64,000 nucleotides of DNA from Halichondria panicea. Taxonomy: Eukaryota; Porifera; Demospongiae; Suberitida; Halichondriidae. Shown here one piece after another: positions 21,327 to 31,844 of this stretch. Numbering within the stretch: position 1 is the first letter of the stretch; each line of letters opens with the position of its first letter. Below the pieces are notes generated by a model. It searched no databases, was not told where the DNA came from, and saw nothing but the letters and a program-made list of their open reading frames with translations. The stretch spans positions 7,395,122 to 7,459,121 of the forward strand of contig NC_087377.1 of NCBI RefSeq assembly GCF_963675165.1, in the 5' to 3' direction. The position numbers and the translations under genes are program-made.

Positions 21327-23237
21327 GTGCATCCAAACACAGCTCCAGTCAGTTAATTGTCAACTCTGTCCCTGTCACTGACCCCCTTGAACTGGCAAAT
21401 ATTTTCAACCAATACTTCCACTCCACTTTCTCTAAGAATAATTACCAACTCCCTCACACCTCATCTCTCCCGGCGCCGGCACACCAGCTAAGTAACCTCA
21501 CAATAATGCCTGAGGAGACATACAAATGTCTATTAGAACTTGATCCAAGCAAAGCTCCTGGCAGCGACAACATTAGTGCCCAGGTACTCAAAAACTGTGC
21601 CAACTCACTCACAGATGCACTCACGGAACTCTTCAACCTCAGTATCAAGAATGGCCACTTTCCGCAACATTGGAAAATCCACAAAATTCGTCCTATCCCC
21701 AAAAAGGGCTCCCTCACAGAGGTTACCAACTACAGACCAATCTCTCTTTTCAGCATTACGTCAAAAATCCTAGAGAAAATCATCTATAACAACATCATTG
21801 ACTTTGTTCGTGACAAGCTAAATGTTAACCAATTCGGCTTCCTCAAACATCGCTCATGCCTCAGCCAGCTCCTCATTTTCTACTCAAACATTGTCAACTC
21901 AATGGACAGCAAAATCCCAACAGATGTGGTGTACCTGGACTTGTCGAAGGCATTTGATACTGTATCGCACAATAAACTGCTCTACAAACTCTGGATGCTA
22001 GGCATAACTGGCCCTTTGTGGCAGTGGTTTAAAAGTTATCTTGAGAACAGACAACACTATGTAGAAGTTGAAGGCAAGCACTCTACTTTACTTCCTGTGC
22101 TATCTGGAGTTCCACAGGGGAGCATACTAGGCCCCCTTCTGTTTCTGGTATATATTAATGATCTTCTGGAAATTGTTCCCTCCTCACAAGTGTTTCTGTT
22201 TGCAGACGATACCAAGCTTCTCCAAACTCTCACCTCCAAAGGAAACTGTACCCACCTTCAATCTGATTTACTGGAAGTCTCAAACTGGTGTAAGAGATGG
22301 AACCTAAGCATGAATAATAGTAAGTGCAAAGTCATGCGCTTTAATCAGCCTGTACTGGAGGAGACCAACAGATACGTCATAGATGGAACCCTTATAGACT
22401 TTACGGACAACTACAAGGATCTTGGAATACTAGTATCGAGCACACTAGATTGGTCTAATCACTATTCACTCATCTGCTCTAAAGCCTATGGGGCTCTAAA
22501 CCTCATTAGAAGGACTGTCAATAGCAACATCCCCAACAAAAAGAACCTATACATCACACTAGTCCGCTCTCACCTGTCGTACTGTTCGCAACTATGGAGA
22601 CCTCTACACTTTAAGAATGTAACCAAGCTGGAACAAGTGCAGAGAAGAGCAACTAAATATATTCTCTGGGACTACTCCTCCAGTTACAAACAGAGGCTTT
22701 TAACTCTAGGCATATGCTACCCCTAATGTACTGGCTGGAGCTGAGGGATATCATGTTCCTAGTCAAACACCTAAAGCAGCCCCAAGATAATTTCAACATA
22801 CGCGACCATGTTCGCTTTGTCACTACATCAACCAGGCTCGGTAGCAACCTAAAACTGTCACACAATTTCACCAGATTGAACAAAACACGACACTATTACT
22901 TCAATAGAGTAGTACGCCTTTGGAATGCAATGCCAAGCCTGGATCTGGAAATGTCGTACCGGAGAATAGAGAGACTCCTCTTCAATTTCTTCTGGGATTA
23001 TTTCAATACAAATTTTGACCCAGACAATCTATGTACTTATCATGTCATTTGCCTTGCTCCAATTGTATTATTTAATTTAATTAAAAATCCTTATTTCTAG
23101 TATAGTACGTACTCCAGCTAGACTTTTAAGAAGTCAAAGACTGGCAGTGTGCTCTATTCCTTACTTATACTCAGTTTTTTATTCATTTTTGTTCAGCACT
23201 ACTGAAAAGTTAATAATAATAATAATAATAATAATAG
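20280..23237 (+). mobile_element. Non-LTR retrotransposon (CR1/Jockey-like), 5'-truncated
   Basis: Encodes an endonuclease domain, a reverse transcriptase and a C-terminal segment in three frames, and ends in (TAA)n at about 23212-23236, a usual tail for this class. The start of the endonuclease is missing and its frame runs back into element A, consistent with 5' truncation. Confidence 0.75.
21327..23100 (+). pseudogene. Reverse transcriptase and C-terminus of the non-LTR element
   Basis: Main frame to 22726 with DPSKAPGSDNI, NYRPISLFSI, VYLDLSKAFDTVSH, SGVPQGSILGPLLF and the catalytic box FADD in the order of CR1/Jockey-group RTs. A second frameshift near 22715 leads into 22714-23100, which carries the C-terminal helical region with FNRVVRLWNAMPS and ends at 23100. 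It copies RNA at a nicked target when intact; two frameshifts make this copy inactive. Confidence 0.85.
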
Positions 23238-23674
23238 CATTCCAATGACGACATTCAACTGGTGGCAAGTAAGCGCCATAAAGAAACAAGCTAAGAGCAT
23301 AAAACTCAGTGAATTTGTTGCTGGCTAGTAGCTAGAGTTTTACAAGTAGAGATTAGATTTGTTGCAACAACCAAGGCTCAGATGTTGGCAGTGATCCTAT
23401 CCTGAATGCAGGCACAGAATACTCTAAAACAGAATTACACTAAAAACAATAATATCTCAAAATCTAAGCGGTGGTTGAAACTGGTTGAAAAGCTATTTCA
23501 CATCAGTATAAGCCCAGCAATGAACCATCCTGATCTTAGAAACATCAAGTGTATTTCTTGAAAGATACACACCAAACCAAATCCACTATCAAAGTACACA
23601 GTCTTGAATGATATTCATGCACAAGTTAATGAGATTCATAATCCTTTTGGCTGGTCATGTGACCGTGTCGTACC

Positions 23675-25473
23675 TCAGAGGAGGCGGGAAGCACTTAACC
23701 TTTGCTTATTAGGTCTCTAATTGCCGTTGTGTTAATTGCATGCCAGTCTCATAAATTAGCCGCCCTTCCTAAGTGAGAGACCTAGGAAGGGCGGCTGATT
23801 TGTGAGACTAACCAACAAGCTGAAAGACATCATGCAAGACAGCCTGGAGCAAAGAGCTTGCCATCAATAGAATCATGTCAGGGAACACTCCAAAACAACC
23901 AGCTATAAGAAGCCATCATCTATGATTAAAGAAGTTATATCCAGGACCATGCATGTACCACAGCAGAAGAGCCTGAGGCCTCCTTTTACAATGTATATAC
24001 GTTTATAGTGGACCGTACATGCATGCTATATGCAACAAAGGCCAGCTATTGAGAAGCCTGGCCAAAATCTCATCCGCCCTGTGTTCGACTGTGGGAGGGA
24101 GCAGCTCAATACTTGACTGAAAGTGGTCGTCGTTCTCTGTTTTACGTTTTAATCATCCATTCTCATTTACACAGTTAATGTGCATGTGACGCTCATTCAA
24201 CTCCAAAATGATCTTGTTGTTGCCAAACCAGTTCAAGATACGACAAGAAATGAAGATTTTGATGAGCTCAAGCATTCTTCCTCATTAGTATTCACACCTG
24301 AGTTTGCCAATGTGGTCAATGTCGATGGATTGAGAATTAAAGACGGCAAGGTGTTTGTTATTTGGAAGTGGCAGGTGCTACATCCACAAGACAAGACGGT
24401 AATAATAGTGAGGGGAATTGCTGTTTGTTTTCGGCCAACGGAACCCTGGACTATTCAGACGCAGAGTCTGAAACAGTCACACACCATACCTTTCAAGGTG
24501 ATCGGATGTATTAAGGAAAAACTATATCCAGAAGTACTCTGAAAAGCAAGTGTACTTATTGACGAAGGTGTCCCTGTACCTATATATAGAAGTACATGTT
24601 GAACCTGACAATCCTGTGACTCCAAATGCAATTGTGTTGGATACGTAGTGAAGGAAGCACGGGATGCTGTGTACGATGCCCTCATAAGGAATGACATTAC
24701 TGTTGTAACATTCAAGTGGGTCAAATTAATGTTGAAGTACACATTAAGTACTGTTGTCGTCTAACCTAATTTTGCGTTGATCGATTTCCAATGACTGCAT
24801 TAATTTAATTGTATAACACTCGCACGACTATAAACAATCATGTTCTAATAGCATTGTTCACCCACCACTCATTCATTTTTTGTTGTACATTTCTATTGAA
24901 ATTCAACCAAGTGCAGCAATAACATGCATCATAATTATACACGTATTAATAGCTGTTAGCCATGAATATAATGCTCATGATTATCAATGTCCAATTTATA
25001 AATAGTTGTGGTCAGTTATATTGCAGTAACTTGTGAGGGAGGATGATTAACTGGCACATTGTAGTATAAATTCGCACATACATCAAATGAAGGCATTTGA
25101 TAAAACAGTAATAATTGATGGCAACGAGGGATCCATTCGTTTGGGAGAACTTTCCTCCAATTTTAATACTTGACGGTGTGAAGTGTAAAATGTGCCCACC
25201 ATATCTCTGAAGAAGCATTCCACATCTTACATCTTCAGTTGTGGAAGCTCTTGAATGTTTGATATCTCATCAGTGCAAGTGAGAGAGATCTTTATAGTAA
25301 CTAGTAGTTCACTCCTGTGTACCCGTGGTTAGGCTCTTGAATCAGCCGCCCTTCTCAAGGTCTCTCCTCCCTCAGGTAGGAAGGGCGGCTAATTCATGAG
25401 ACTGGCATGCAATTAACACAACGGCAATTAGAGACCTGATTAGCAAAGGTTAAGTGCTTCGCGCCTCCTCTGA
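23675..25473. mobile_element. TIR element B, about 1.8 kb
   Basis: Long inverted ends of about 125-145 bp: the left begins TCAGAGGAGGCGGGAAGCAC, the right is its near-complement ending CGCCTCCTCTGA at 25473. Each arm also has an inner inverted repeat around AGCCGCCCTTCC (23756-23812 and 25345-25400). It abuts element A, sharing the AGAGGAGG word. I did not find a target duplication. Confidence 0.7.
24180..24542 (+). CDS. Unknown protein inside TIR element B
   Basis: An open frame of 120 codons with no motif that I recognise. It contains the soluble-looking words NVVNVDGLRIKDGKVF and VIWKWQVLHPQD. The same frame continues after its TGA with sequence that also looks coding (VLIDEGVPVPIYR). It might be a remnant of a gene carried by element B. 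I assign no function. Confidence 0.25.
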   Translation: MHVTLIQLQNDLVVAKPVQDTTRNEDFDELKHSSSLVFTPEFANVVNVDGLRIKDGKVFVIWKWQVLHPQDKTVIIVRGIAVCFRPTEPWTIQTQSLKQSHTIPFKVIGCIKEKLYPEVL

Positions 25474-25530
25474 TCTACATGTATTAGAGTTATTACACTT
25501 TCCAGATTGTGGCAATGGACTCTGATAAAT

Positions 25531-26306
25531 CAGAGATACAAAAGAAAGGGGATTGGAAACGAAATTTTTACGAAATTTTTGTGTGAAGCATTCCGCGTTA
25601 TAGGGCGTGGCTAAAACTACAAAGGATTATATTTATAGTCAGCATGCTCATTACCTGTCTTGACTGCTCTACAATGTGCTGTACATAGAAACAGTGAAAT
25701 TGATCATTTTTAATGTTGATTTTTCTAAAAAGTAAAGAGAATTTAGCTCTAAAAAGTCGACTAAGCAACGCAGCCACTATTACTAGACAAATAAATGCTA
25801 TGCAAGAAGAAATAGCCTTTACTATGAAGTCGTAGGAGGGACAGGCCCGTGGTGTGTCTAAAAGTATACTAAAGCAGTTTAAAGGACTATACTGCAAACG
25901 TTTATGAGCAGTACAGTTTATTTATAGCATGAAACCATTCTATGTAGCACTTAGATACATAATAACCAAGTCAAGCAATGTCCTTTGCTGTTTTGACTTC
26001 ACAGGAGGGACAGAGAAAAGTTGACATAGAGTAATTCAAGCTAAACTCAAAAAAATTGGAAACAGAGTAAAGACAACGGACTTAGAGCTTGTCAGTGGTA
26101 TAAGCTTACTTCTCTCAAGTATCTCCCAGGCCCTGAGTGATCTCTAGTGGATAGGAGAGCTAGAAACCAGGGATACAAAACCGTAGCGCAGTCCTCCATG
26201 TAATTATTTGCGAGCGCAATAATTACACGGAGTGCTTCACCGGATGTCAGTCCTTTTACATAGGGCGTGGGCGATCGTTTCCAATCCCCTTTCTTTTGTA
26301 TCTCTG
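25531..26306 (-). mobile_element. 776-bp TIR transposon, 7-bp target duplication GATAAAT
   Basis: Ends CAGAGATACAAAAGAAAGGG and the complement, matching for 30 bp. TSD GATAAAT at 25524-25530 and 26307-26313. Almost identical to the copy at 35090-35865 (same length, opposite orientation). A 99-codon hydrophobic frame (25598-25897, minus) is shared with one residue changed, but has no known domain. Related ends bound 46728-47624 and 48782-49313. Confidence 0.88.
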
Positions 26307-26313
26307 GATAAAT

Positions 26314-26639
26314 GGACCAACGGTAGATTACGTCATGAGGAGGCTGAGAGCCTGCAGGGTGGGTGGGGCTCACACAAGCCCCATGCATTACACAGTACAG
26401 AGCTAGAGCTAGACGCTCAAGTATCCCTGCAGCATGTAGATCTACTGTTGATTGAAGCATAGATAGTAGAAGAAGTAACGGAGTAGTCTCTCGAAACATG
26501 TCTGTCGATTTCTATATATCTATAATTGAAGCAACAATTTAAGAGGAACAGCTGGTCCAGGTCTCCTTGGTGTCCTTTCACTCCCTACACAAAGTACAAG
26601 CATTTAAACATTCTCGATATGGCTCCGTTGGTATCAAGT
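26314..26639. other. Spacer of the left arm
   Basis: No gene. The first 70 bases match the right arm; the remainder is unmatched. Confidence 0.5.
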
Positions 26640-28250
26640 AAACCTGAAAATGCATTCGTTGGTCCATTAAAAATCCTATTTCAGTGGGTGGACCAACGGG
26701 CTGGATAACAAGCAAGAAAATAGTTTACTTACTTTGCACGCATTCTTTTTTATAGCCGTATCCGAGCTCATTTAAAAGCTTGGTGTCTTCGTTGGCATCA
26801 GGAAAACCTGCTCGTTGGTCCATACAGGAGGCCGTTTCTGGAAACTAGGTGGACCAACGGCCTGGACGACAAGTAAAAAAATAGTTCACGCACTTTGAAT
26901 ACATTCTGTGTTCCCCAGGTTGGTGTGATTATGAGCTCATTTCAAAGCTTGGTGTCTCCGTTGGCATCATTATAAACTGGAAATCCTGCTTGTTGGTCTA
27001 TGAGGTTTCCTGTTTCTGGAAACTGGATAGACCAACGGCCTGGACGACAAGTAAAAAAATAGTTCGCGCACTTTTAATGTAATGTGTTCTCCAGTTTGGT
27101 GTGATTATATGAGCTCATTTCAAAGCTTGGTGTCTCCGTTGGTATCATTATAAACTGGAAATCCTGCTTGTTGGTCTATGAGGTTTCCTGTTTCTGGAAA
27201 CTGGATGGACCAACGGCCTGGACGACAAGTAAAAAAATAGTTAGCACACTTCGAATGTGTTCTTTTTAATGTGTTCTCCAGTTTGGTGTGATTATGAGCT
27301 CATTTCAAAGCTTGGTGTCTCCGTTGGCATCATTATAAACTGGAAATCCTGCTTGTTGGTCTATGAGGTTTCCTGTTTCTGGAAACTGGATGGACCAACG
27401 GCCTGGACGACAAGTAAAAAAAATAGTTCACGCAGTTGAATGCATTCTTTTAATGTGTTCCAGGTTGGTGTGAGCAAGCTTGCATGGTGTCTCCGTTGGC
27501 ATCATTAAACTGGAAAACCTGCTCGTTTGTCCATAAGGTTTCCTGTTTCTGGAAACTGAGTGGACAATTAATGGCCTGAACGACAAGTAAGAAAATAGTT
27601 CACGCACTTTCTTTTAATGTGTTCCAGGTTGGTGTGAACTTCAAAGCTTGCATGATGTCTCCGTTGGCATCTTTAAACTAGAAAACCTGCTCGTTGGTCC
27701 ATAAGATTTCCTGCTTCTGGAAACTAGGTGGACCAACGGCCTGGACGACAAGTAAGAAATAGTTTACGCAGCTTGAATGCAATGTGTTCCAGGTTGGTGT
27801 GTCAGCTCATTTCAAAGCTTAGTGTCTCTTGTTTGCATCAATTAAAGGAAAACCTGCTCGTTGGTCCATAAGGTTTCCTGTTTTTGGAAACTAGGTGGAC
27901 CAACGGCCTGGACGACAAGTAAGAAAATAGTTCACGCAGCTTGAGCATTCTTTTAATGTGTTCCTGCATAGTTGGTGTCAGAGCTTGGTGGCTCTCCGTT
28001 GGCATCATGCAGTTACACTAAAAAACCTGGACGTAGTCGTTGGCCCATAACCTTTTCTGTTTTTGGAAACTGGGTGGACCAACGGCCTGGACAACACTGA
28101 CAGGTAAGAAAATAGTTCATGCAGCTTAGCTTGCATTCATTCTTTTATTGGAAACTCGAAAACCTGTTCCCTGCATGGTCTATCAGAATATCATATCCAG
28201 CCGGAAATTGGATAGACAACAGCCTATACAATAGGTAAGGTAATAAGTAA
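26640..28250. repeat. Minisatellite of about 10 units (150-185 bp), each a potential cruciform
   Basis: Each unit contains CGTTGGTCCA ... GGTTTCC ... GGAAAC ... TGGACCAACG, a nested palindrome of about 45-50 bp, followed by GCCTGGACGACAAGTA and GGTGTCTCCGTTGGCATCA. Palindrome centres lie near 26675, 26835, 27013, 27193, 27378, 27543, 27713, 27883, 28062 and a degenerate one near 28190. The right arm has about 7-8 units in reverse orientation. Confidence 0.88.
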
Positions 28251-28461
28251 CACACGACAGTCTGGTATGTACACTTTTACAGCTGTGATGATCACAATGA
28301 TATTTCTTGATATTTTTACTAATTCAAGTCTATAATTATTTGTTTACACAATTTGTCAGACTACTGTCATAAAAACTCATCATACAGCTGCATCAGACTC
28401 TATTATACATCAGACTGAATGAAAGCCTCACTGCGACTCTGTATGCTGAAATCTACAATGA

Positions 28462-29088
28462 CAGGGGCGTAGGCAGGAATTTGAGGAAGGGGGGGCTGAG
28501 CTGTTCGTGCCAGAAAGTACTTGGCGCGGAGCGCCGAAAATTCCGGTTACCGGAAGCCACACCCCCTAATTAATGACTCATTGCGCATGTGCAAGAAATA
28601 GCCACACCTTGCTTCAATTAATAATACCGTATAGCGCGAAATTTTCGAGGGGCTTAATTTTCGCGGATTTCGTGGGTTGGAATTCTACACGAAAATTAAG
28701 TCCACGAAAAGTGTTCATTAATAAGAATTACCTGCTATCATGCAAATATTTAAAGGCGTGGCTTCCGGTAAGCAGTCATTCCGCGAACATTGTGCAACGA
28801 AATGGCTTTTAGAGGCTAATCCACGAAATATAAGTGCCTCGAAAATTTCGCGCTATACGGTATTGCTAAAGCTAGCTAGCTAGCCGTAGCTAGCTAGCTT
28901 AGTTGCACTAAAGAATCAAAGTTACTAGTATAGTATAGCTAGCTCTTGGACATGCTGTTTGTCTGCCACTAATCTATACCTAATTCCCAGGCTGAAGACT
29001 CATCAGAGAAGGTGGGGCTCTTAGTGCAGTTTTTGCAGAGAAAGGGGGGGCTCCAGCCCCCAAAGCCCTCCCCCTCCCTACGCCCCTG
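28462..29088. mobile_element. TIR element of 627 bp (hAT-like ends), with a nested MITE
   Basis: The left end begins CAGGGGCGTAGGCAGG and the right end finishes CCCTACGCCCCTG. The flanks share AATGA (28457-28461 and 29089-29093), a 5-bp duplication, shorter than the usual 8 bp of hAT. Internal G-rich and C-rich blocks. No coding capacity. Confidence 0.65.
28627..28860. mobile_element. MITE of 234 bp with 23-bp TIRs and TA target duplication
   Basis: The ends CCGTATAGCGCGAAATTTTC and complement are perfect over more than 20 bp. TA flanks both sides (28625-28626, 28861-28862), as for Tc1/mariner-type MITEs. Related copies: 9005-9210 (decayed) and 58917-59135 (truncated). Confidence 0.88.
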
Positions 29089-29300
29089 AATGACATTTAA
29101 GCTAAGAGCTCAGCTTGTCTACTCACTAGTGTATTTTTGTCAAATGTGGTTATACCCAAAACATGTGTGGTGATAATATTGTATAAGCATTGCTATTTGA
29201 TGTGGTTAATTTTAAACCTGACTAATCATTGAGTTATGCATGCTTCAGTAAGAAAAAGTCTCTCAGTTGAGTTCTTTGTTGTTTGACTATCTTCTATAAA

Positions 29301-29368
29301 TGGGTGATTCTAATGAGGAGCAGGCTGCTGCCACAGGCAGCGAATAAAATGAGTTCGAAGTAGCCTCG
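29301..29368 (+). pseudogene. Candidate first exon in the left inverted arm
   Basis: Starts MGDSNEEQAAATGSE, then an in-frame TAA, then NEFEVAS and a GT donor (GTGAGC). The inverted copy at 44996-45042 (minus) reads NEEQAPTGNEQDDFEFS with the same donor and no TAA, suggesting that the TAA is a mutated CAA codon. Both arms therefore seem to carry the start of the same gene. Confidence 0.4.
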
Positions 29369-30617
29369 GTGAGCATTATGCAGCCTAACTAATTAGACTA
29401 AACTATAGTTCTGAATTGCTCTTCTGTGTACAGTAGTAGATATATATGGTTCGCTGCATGATAGACCTTTCTCCTATATCCGCTATATATAATCAAGGGT
29501 AAGGAATTCCAAGTTGGTTTGAACCCGAGATCTACCAAGCGTGACGTTGTTGATGAATCCAATTCACAGCATCCAGCAAGTTATTGATATGATGAGCTAT
29601 ATATATGCACACATGCATGGCATGCACGTTTGTTTACCCATGCAGGAACCAAAAAAACAAAAGTCTTGTGAAGAAGATGTAAGGTTGCGTGCACGTAATT
29701 ATAAAGTATAGAGGTGTAAATGTATAATGGCTTAGTATTCACTTGCTGTGTATATACAGCAAACCTTCGCAACATCTGCTTTTGCTAGGGCTCGATCCCG
29801 GAACTGTAAGCAGTGGAAGTCATTGTGCTCACGGGTATGTTTGATTAATGTTGTTTAATATGCATTTTAATTGGATTTGCCAGACATAATAATTATTGTA
29901 GCTACTATATCAGACAGGTCTCATCAAGAGATTCTTGTTCCTGCATGGATTTAACTATAGGAATACTGATGATGTGTATTTCCTCGCTTATCTGAGTTGG
30001 TCCATTTCTGTGGCTTAGCCTATATATAATGATTAATATGTATAACGTACTTCAATGTTGTTTTATTATATATATATTCGGATATATAATTATAGGCCGA
30101 TAAATGGCTAAATGGAAAGAAATACCAAGTGATTGTACCCAACTTTGCCATTCTCTATTACAAGAGGGAGAGGGGCCGGCCCTCTCAAATTGTTTGGAGA
30201 GGTAGGTCTACTACAAACCACAACACACTTGATTCATCGTATATATACCTATAATTATATCGACATGCAGGGTCTGAACATGCATATGAAATCGTTCGTT
30301 GAGAATGAAGCTGTAAGAGATGAATTTCTTAGAGCTGCAGCACAGTCAACATCGTCCAGTTAGTTTATGATGCTGTAGACATACAAATACACACACGCGC
30401 ACTCACTCACATACAACATGCCATATAGAATCAGAACAACCAGCTGGAAGGCAAAACTATCCACCTATACAGTACCAACCATTCCCATCTCAACAACAGA
30501 TTTCTCAACCTTGAAGTACAATGTGCTTGGAAAGCTTTCCAATAGAGTTCTCAACCCGTTTCGTAAGCATGCAAGTTATGATACACTTATAATAAGTGTT
30601 ACATTATCTTCATGCAG
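29369..30617 (+). other. Possible further exons of the C48 gene, uncertain
   Basis: Two open segments with plausible splice sites: 29506-29579 (includes GKEFQVGLNPRSTKRD) and 30096-30200 (includes DKWLNGKKYQVIVPNF, donor GTAGGT). A glutamine/proline-rich segment at about 30429-30515 ends in TGA. Phases cannot be joined with confidence. Confidence 0.3.
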
Positions 30618-31172
30618 GTAAGAAAAAGGGATTTTATTGTGACTTAGACAGGCTGAGGTGGTTTCCGGAAGAACTCCGCTTCCAGTCGCCAATTCTGTCA
30701 CTTTTTACTGAGCAGGCAACACAAGACATTGTTCAATTCTTAAGCATGTGCATTCGATCACCTGCAAAGATGGATATACAGTGTGTGAAGGTATATAATT
30801 TATAGAGTGCACATGCATGGGGTAATCATAAAAGTTAAATTATTGACTTGCTTAGTTGCCCCAAATGCAATTTTTTTAGTCTTCTTAGATACTCCACGCA
30901 CTCCTTGTTTCGTGATGGGTTTTATTTCACGAATATTTATTGTATTAGGTGGCCGCTCAGGATGGAGTTGAATGTGGCATTCATGTGATACACAATATTA
31001 TGACAATGGTCAAGGTACGTGATGGTATATACGTAAAAGCATTCATGAGTATTTACACTAACACAATTGATCAGTTTTCTGGGCTACCTGCATCAAAGCA
31101 CCTGCAAAAGTCTGTAAACACTGCTGAATTACGTGGATTGATCCTGTTATCATGCTACTCCACTCAACAAAG
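30618..31172 (+). pseudogene. C48 (Ulp1/SENP-like) cysteine peptidase fragment
   Basis: Three consecutive open segments with AG/GT borders: 30618-30790, 30949-31014 and 31099-31172. The middle one contains QDGVECGIHVIHN, which fits the Ulp1-family glutamine plus catalytic cysteine block (Q.nG.dCG.fv). The last contains TAELRGLILLSC, fitting the end of the domain. The catalytic His and Asp segments should precede it and were not found, so the domain is partial. Ulp1-type peptidases cleave SUMO-like conjugates and are also carried by several transposon groups, including KDZ elements as I recall. It lies head-to-head side by side with the KDZ-like gene on the other strand. Confidence 0.5.
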
Positions 31173-31844
31173 GTAAAAAAAATGATTTTGGCTACTCCCT
31201 CATGTGTACCTATATACTGCAGCCAAAAGACATCTCACAGAGTCAGAAGGAGTAAAGGGTTGCTAATACAGATCTGCAGGTGAGTACACCATGCACACTG
31301 ACACACACTCATGATTGTGTTCATGCATTCACAAACGTTGATTGCTATGTACTTGTATATAATGTGTATATGAGCATGCTTCACTGCATGCTGGTATATA
31401 AACTATACCGACATTGTCTACTATGCAATAGACTGATGATGATGCCAGTGTATCTGTTAAGAAGACAGCAAAATCGAAGCCTTAACTGCTAACATTAATT
31501 GTATAGCTTGTATAGTATAGCTCAGAATGTTTATTTACTAATTATGTGCAATAATATAGTTACTAGTTTCCCTCATATAGTTTCTCATCTGTTATTCCCC
31601 CATGCATATAATTATATGATTGTGTTGTGTGTAATTTCTTCAGTCACCCCTTATTGTAACGCATGCATGATAAGTCAGAACAAGTGACGCCACAATTTTA
31701 AATTTTATATGGTTGTAAAAACAAAAAGTGCATGACAAGACCATCATGCATGTGAGTACAATAAAATTATACAATATTATACTTATAGTTTTTCTGATTG
31801 TGATATACCATAGATAAAATCCACAATGTGTGAGGAAATTTCTT
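31173..31844. other. AT-rich non-coding sequence
   Basis: No exon recognised. TATA/ATTATA-rich with TGCATG words. Confidence 0.45.

Larger units (their letters stand above)
20237..23676. mobile_element. TIR element A, carrying a non-LTR retrotransposon
   Basis: The left end reads CTCAGAGGAGGTACGACACG. The right end ends GTGTCGTACCTC at 23676. Continuous copies or parts of the same element lie at 62104-62330 (inverted) and 62774-63010. The comparison at 62774 shows that in this copy the sequence is interrupted after CACGTGACTGC (about 20275) and resumes about 3 kb later with TTGTTGCTGGCTAGTAGC (about 23312). The interruption contains the LINE. Confidence 0.65.
25491..29370. repeat. Left arm of a 22-kb inverted-repeat unit
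   Basis: Inverted counterpart of 44985-47664. Matching blocks, outside to inside: TATTACACTTTCCAGATTGT at 25491 against its complement ending at 47664; the block around 26307-26382 (CCAACGGTAGATTACGTCAT) against 46640-46720; the minisatellite 26640-28250 against 45310-46370; the block GCTATTTGATGTGGTTAA at about 29190 against 45130-45160; and an exon-like block with GAGGAGCAGGCT at 29317 against 45015-45040. A 627-bp transposon (28462-29088) is present only in this arm. Confidence 0.75.

Noticed and set aside
25598-25897. 99-codon hydrophobic frame in the 776-bp transposon (and at 35499-35798)
   Set aside because: It is conserved only because the two copies are nearly identical. The degenerate copy at 59160 does not keep it, and no domain is visible.
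26640-28250. CRISPR-like regular array
   Set aside because: Units of 150-185 bp diverge throughout, there is no short repeat with unique spacers, and the genome context is animal.
28462-29088. Certain hAT assignment
   Set aside because: The ends look hAT-like but the shared flank is only 5 bp (AATGA), not 8, so I kept the superfamily open.
29775-29860. tRNA gene (B-box-like GGGCTCGATCCC)
   Set aside because: No matching A box or acceptor stem at the right distance on either strand.
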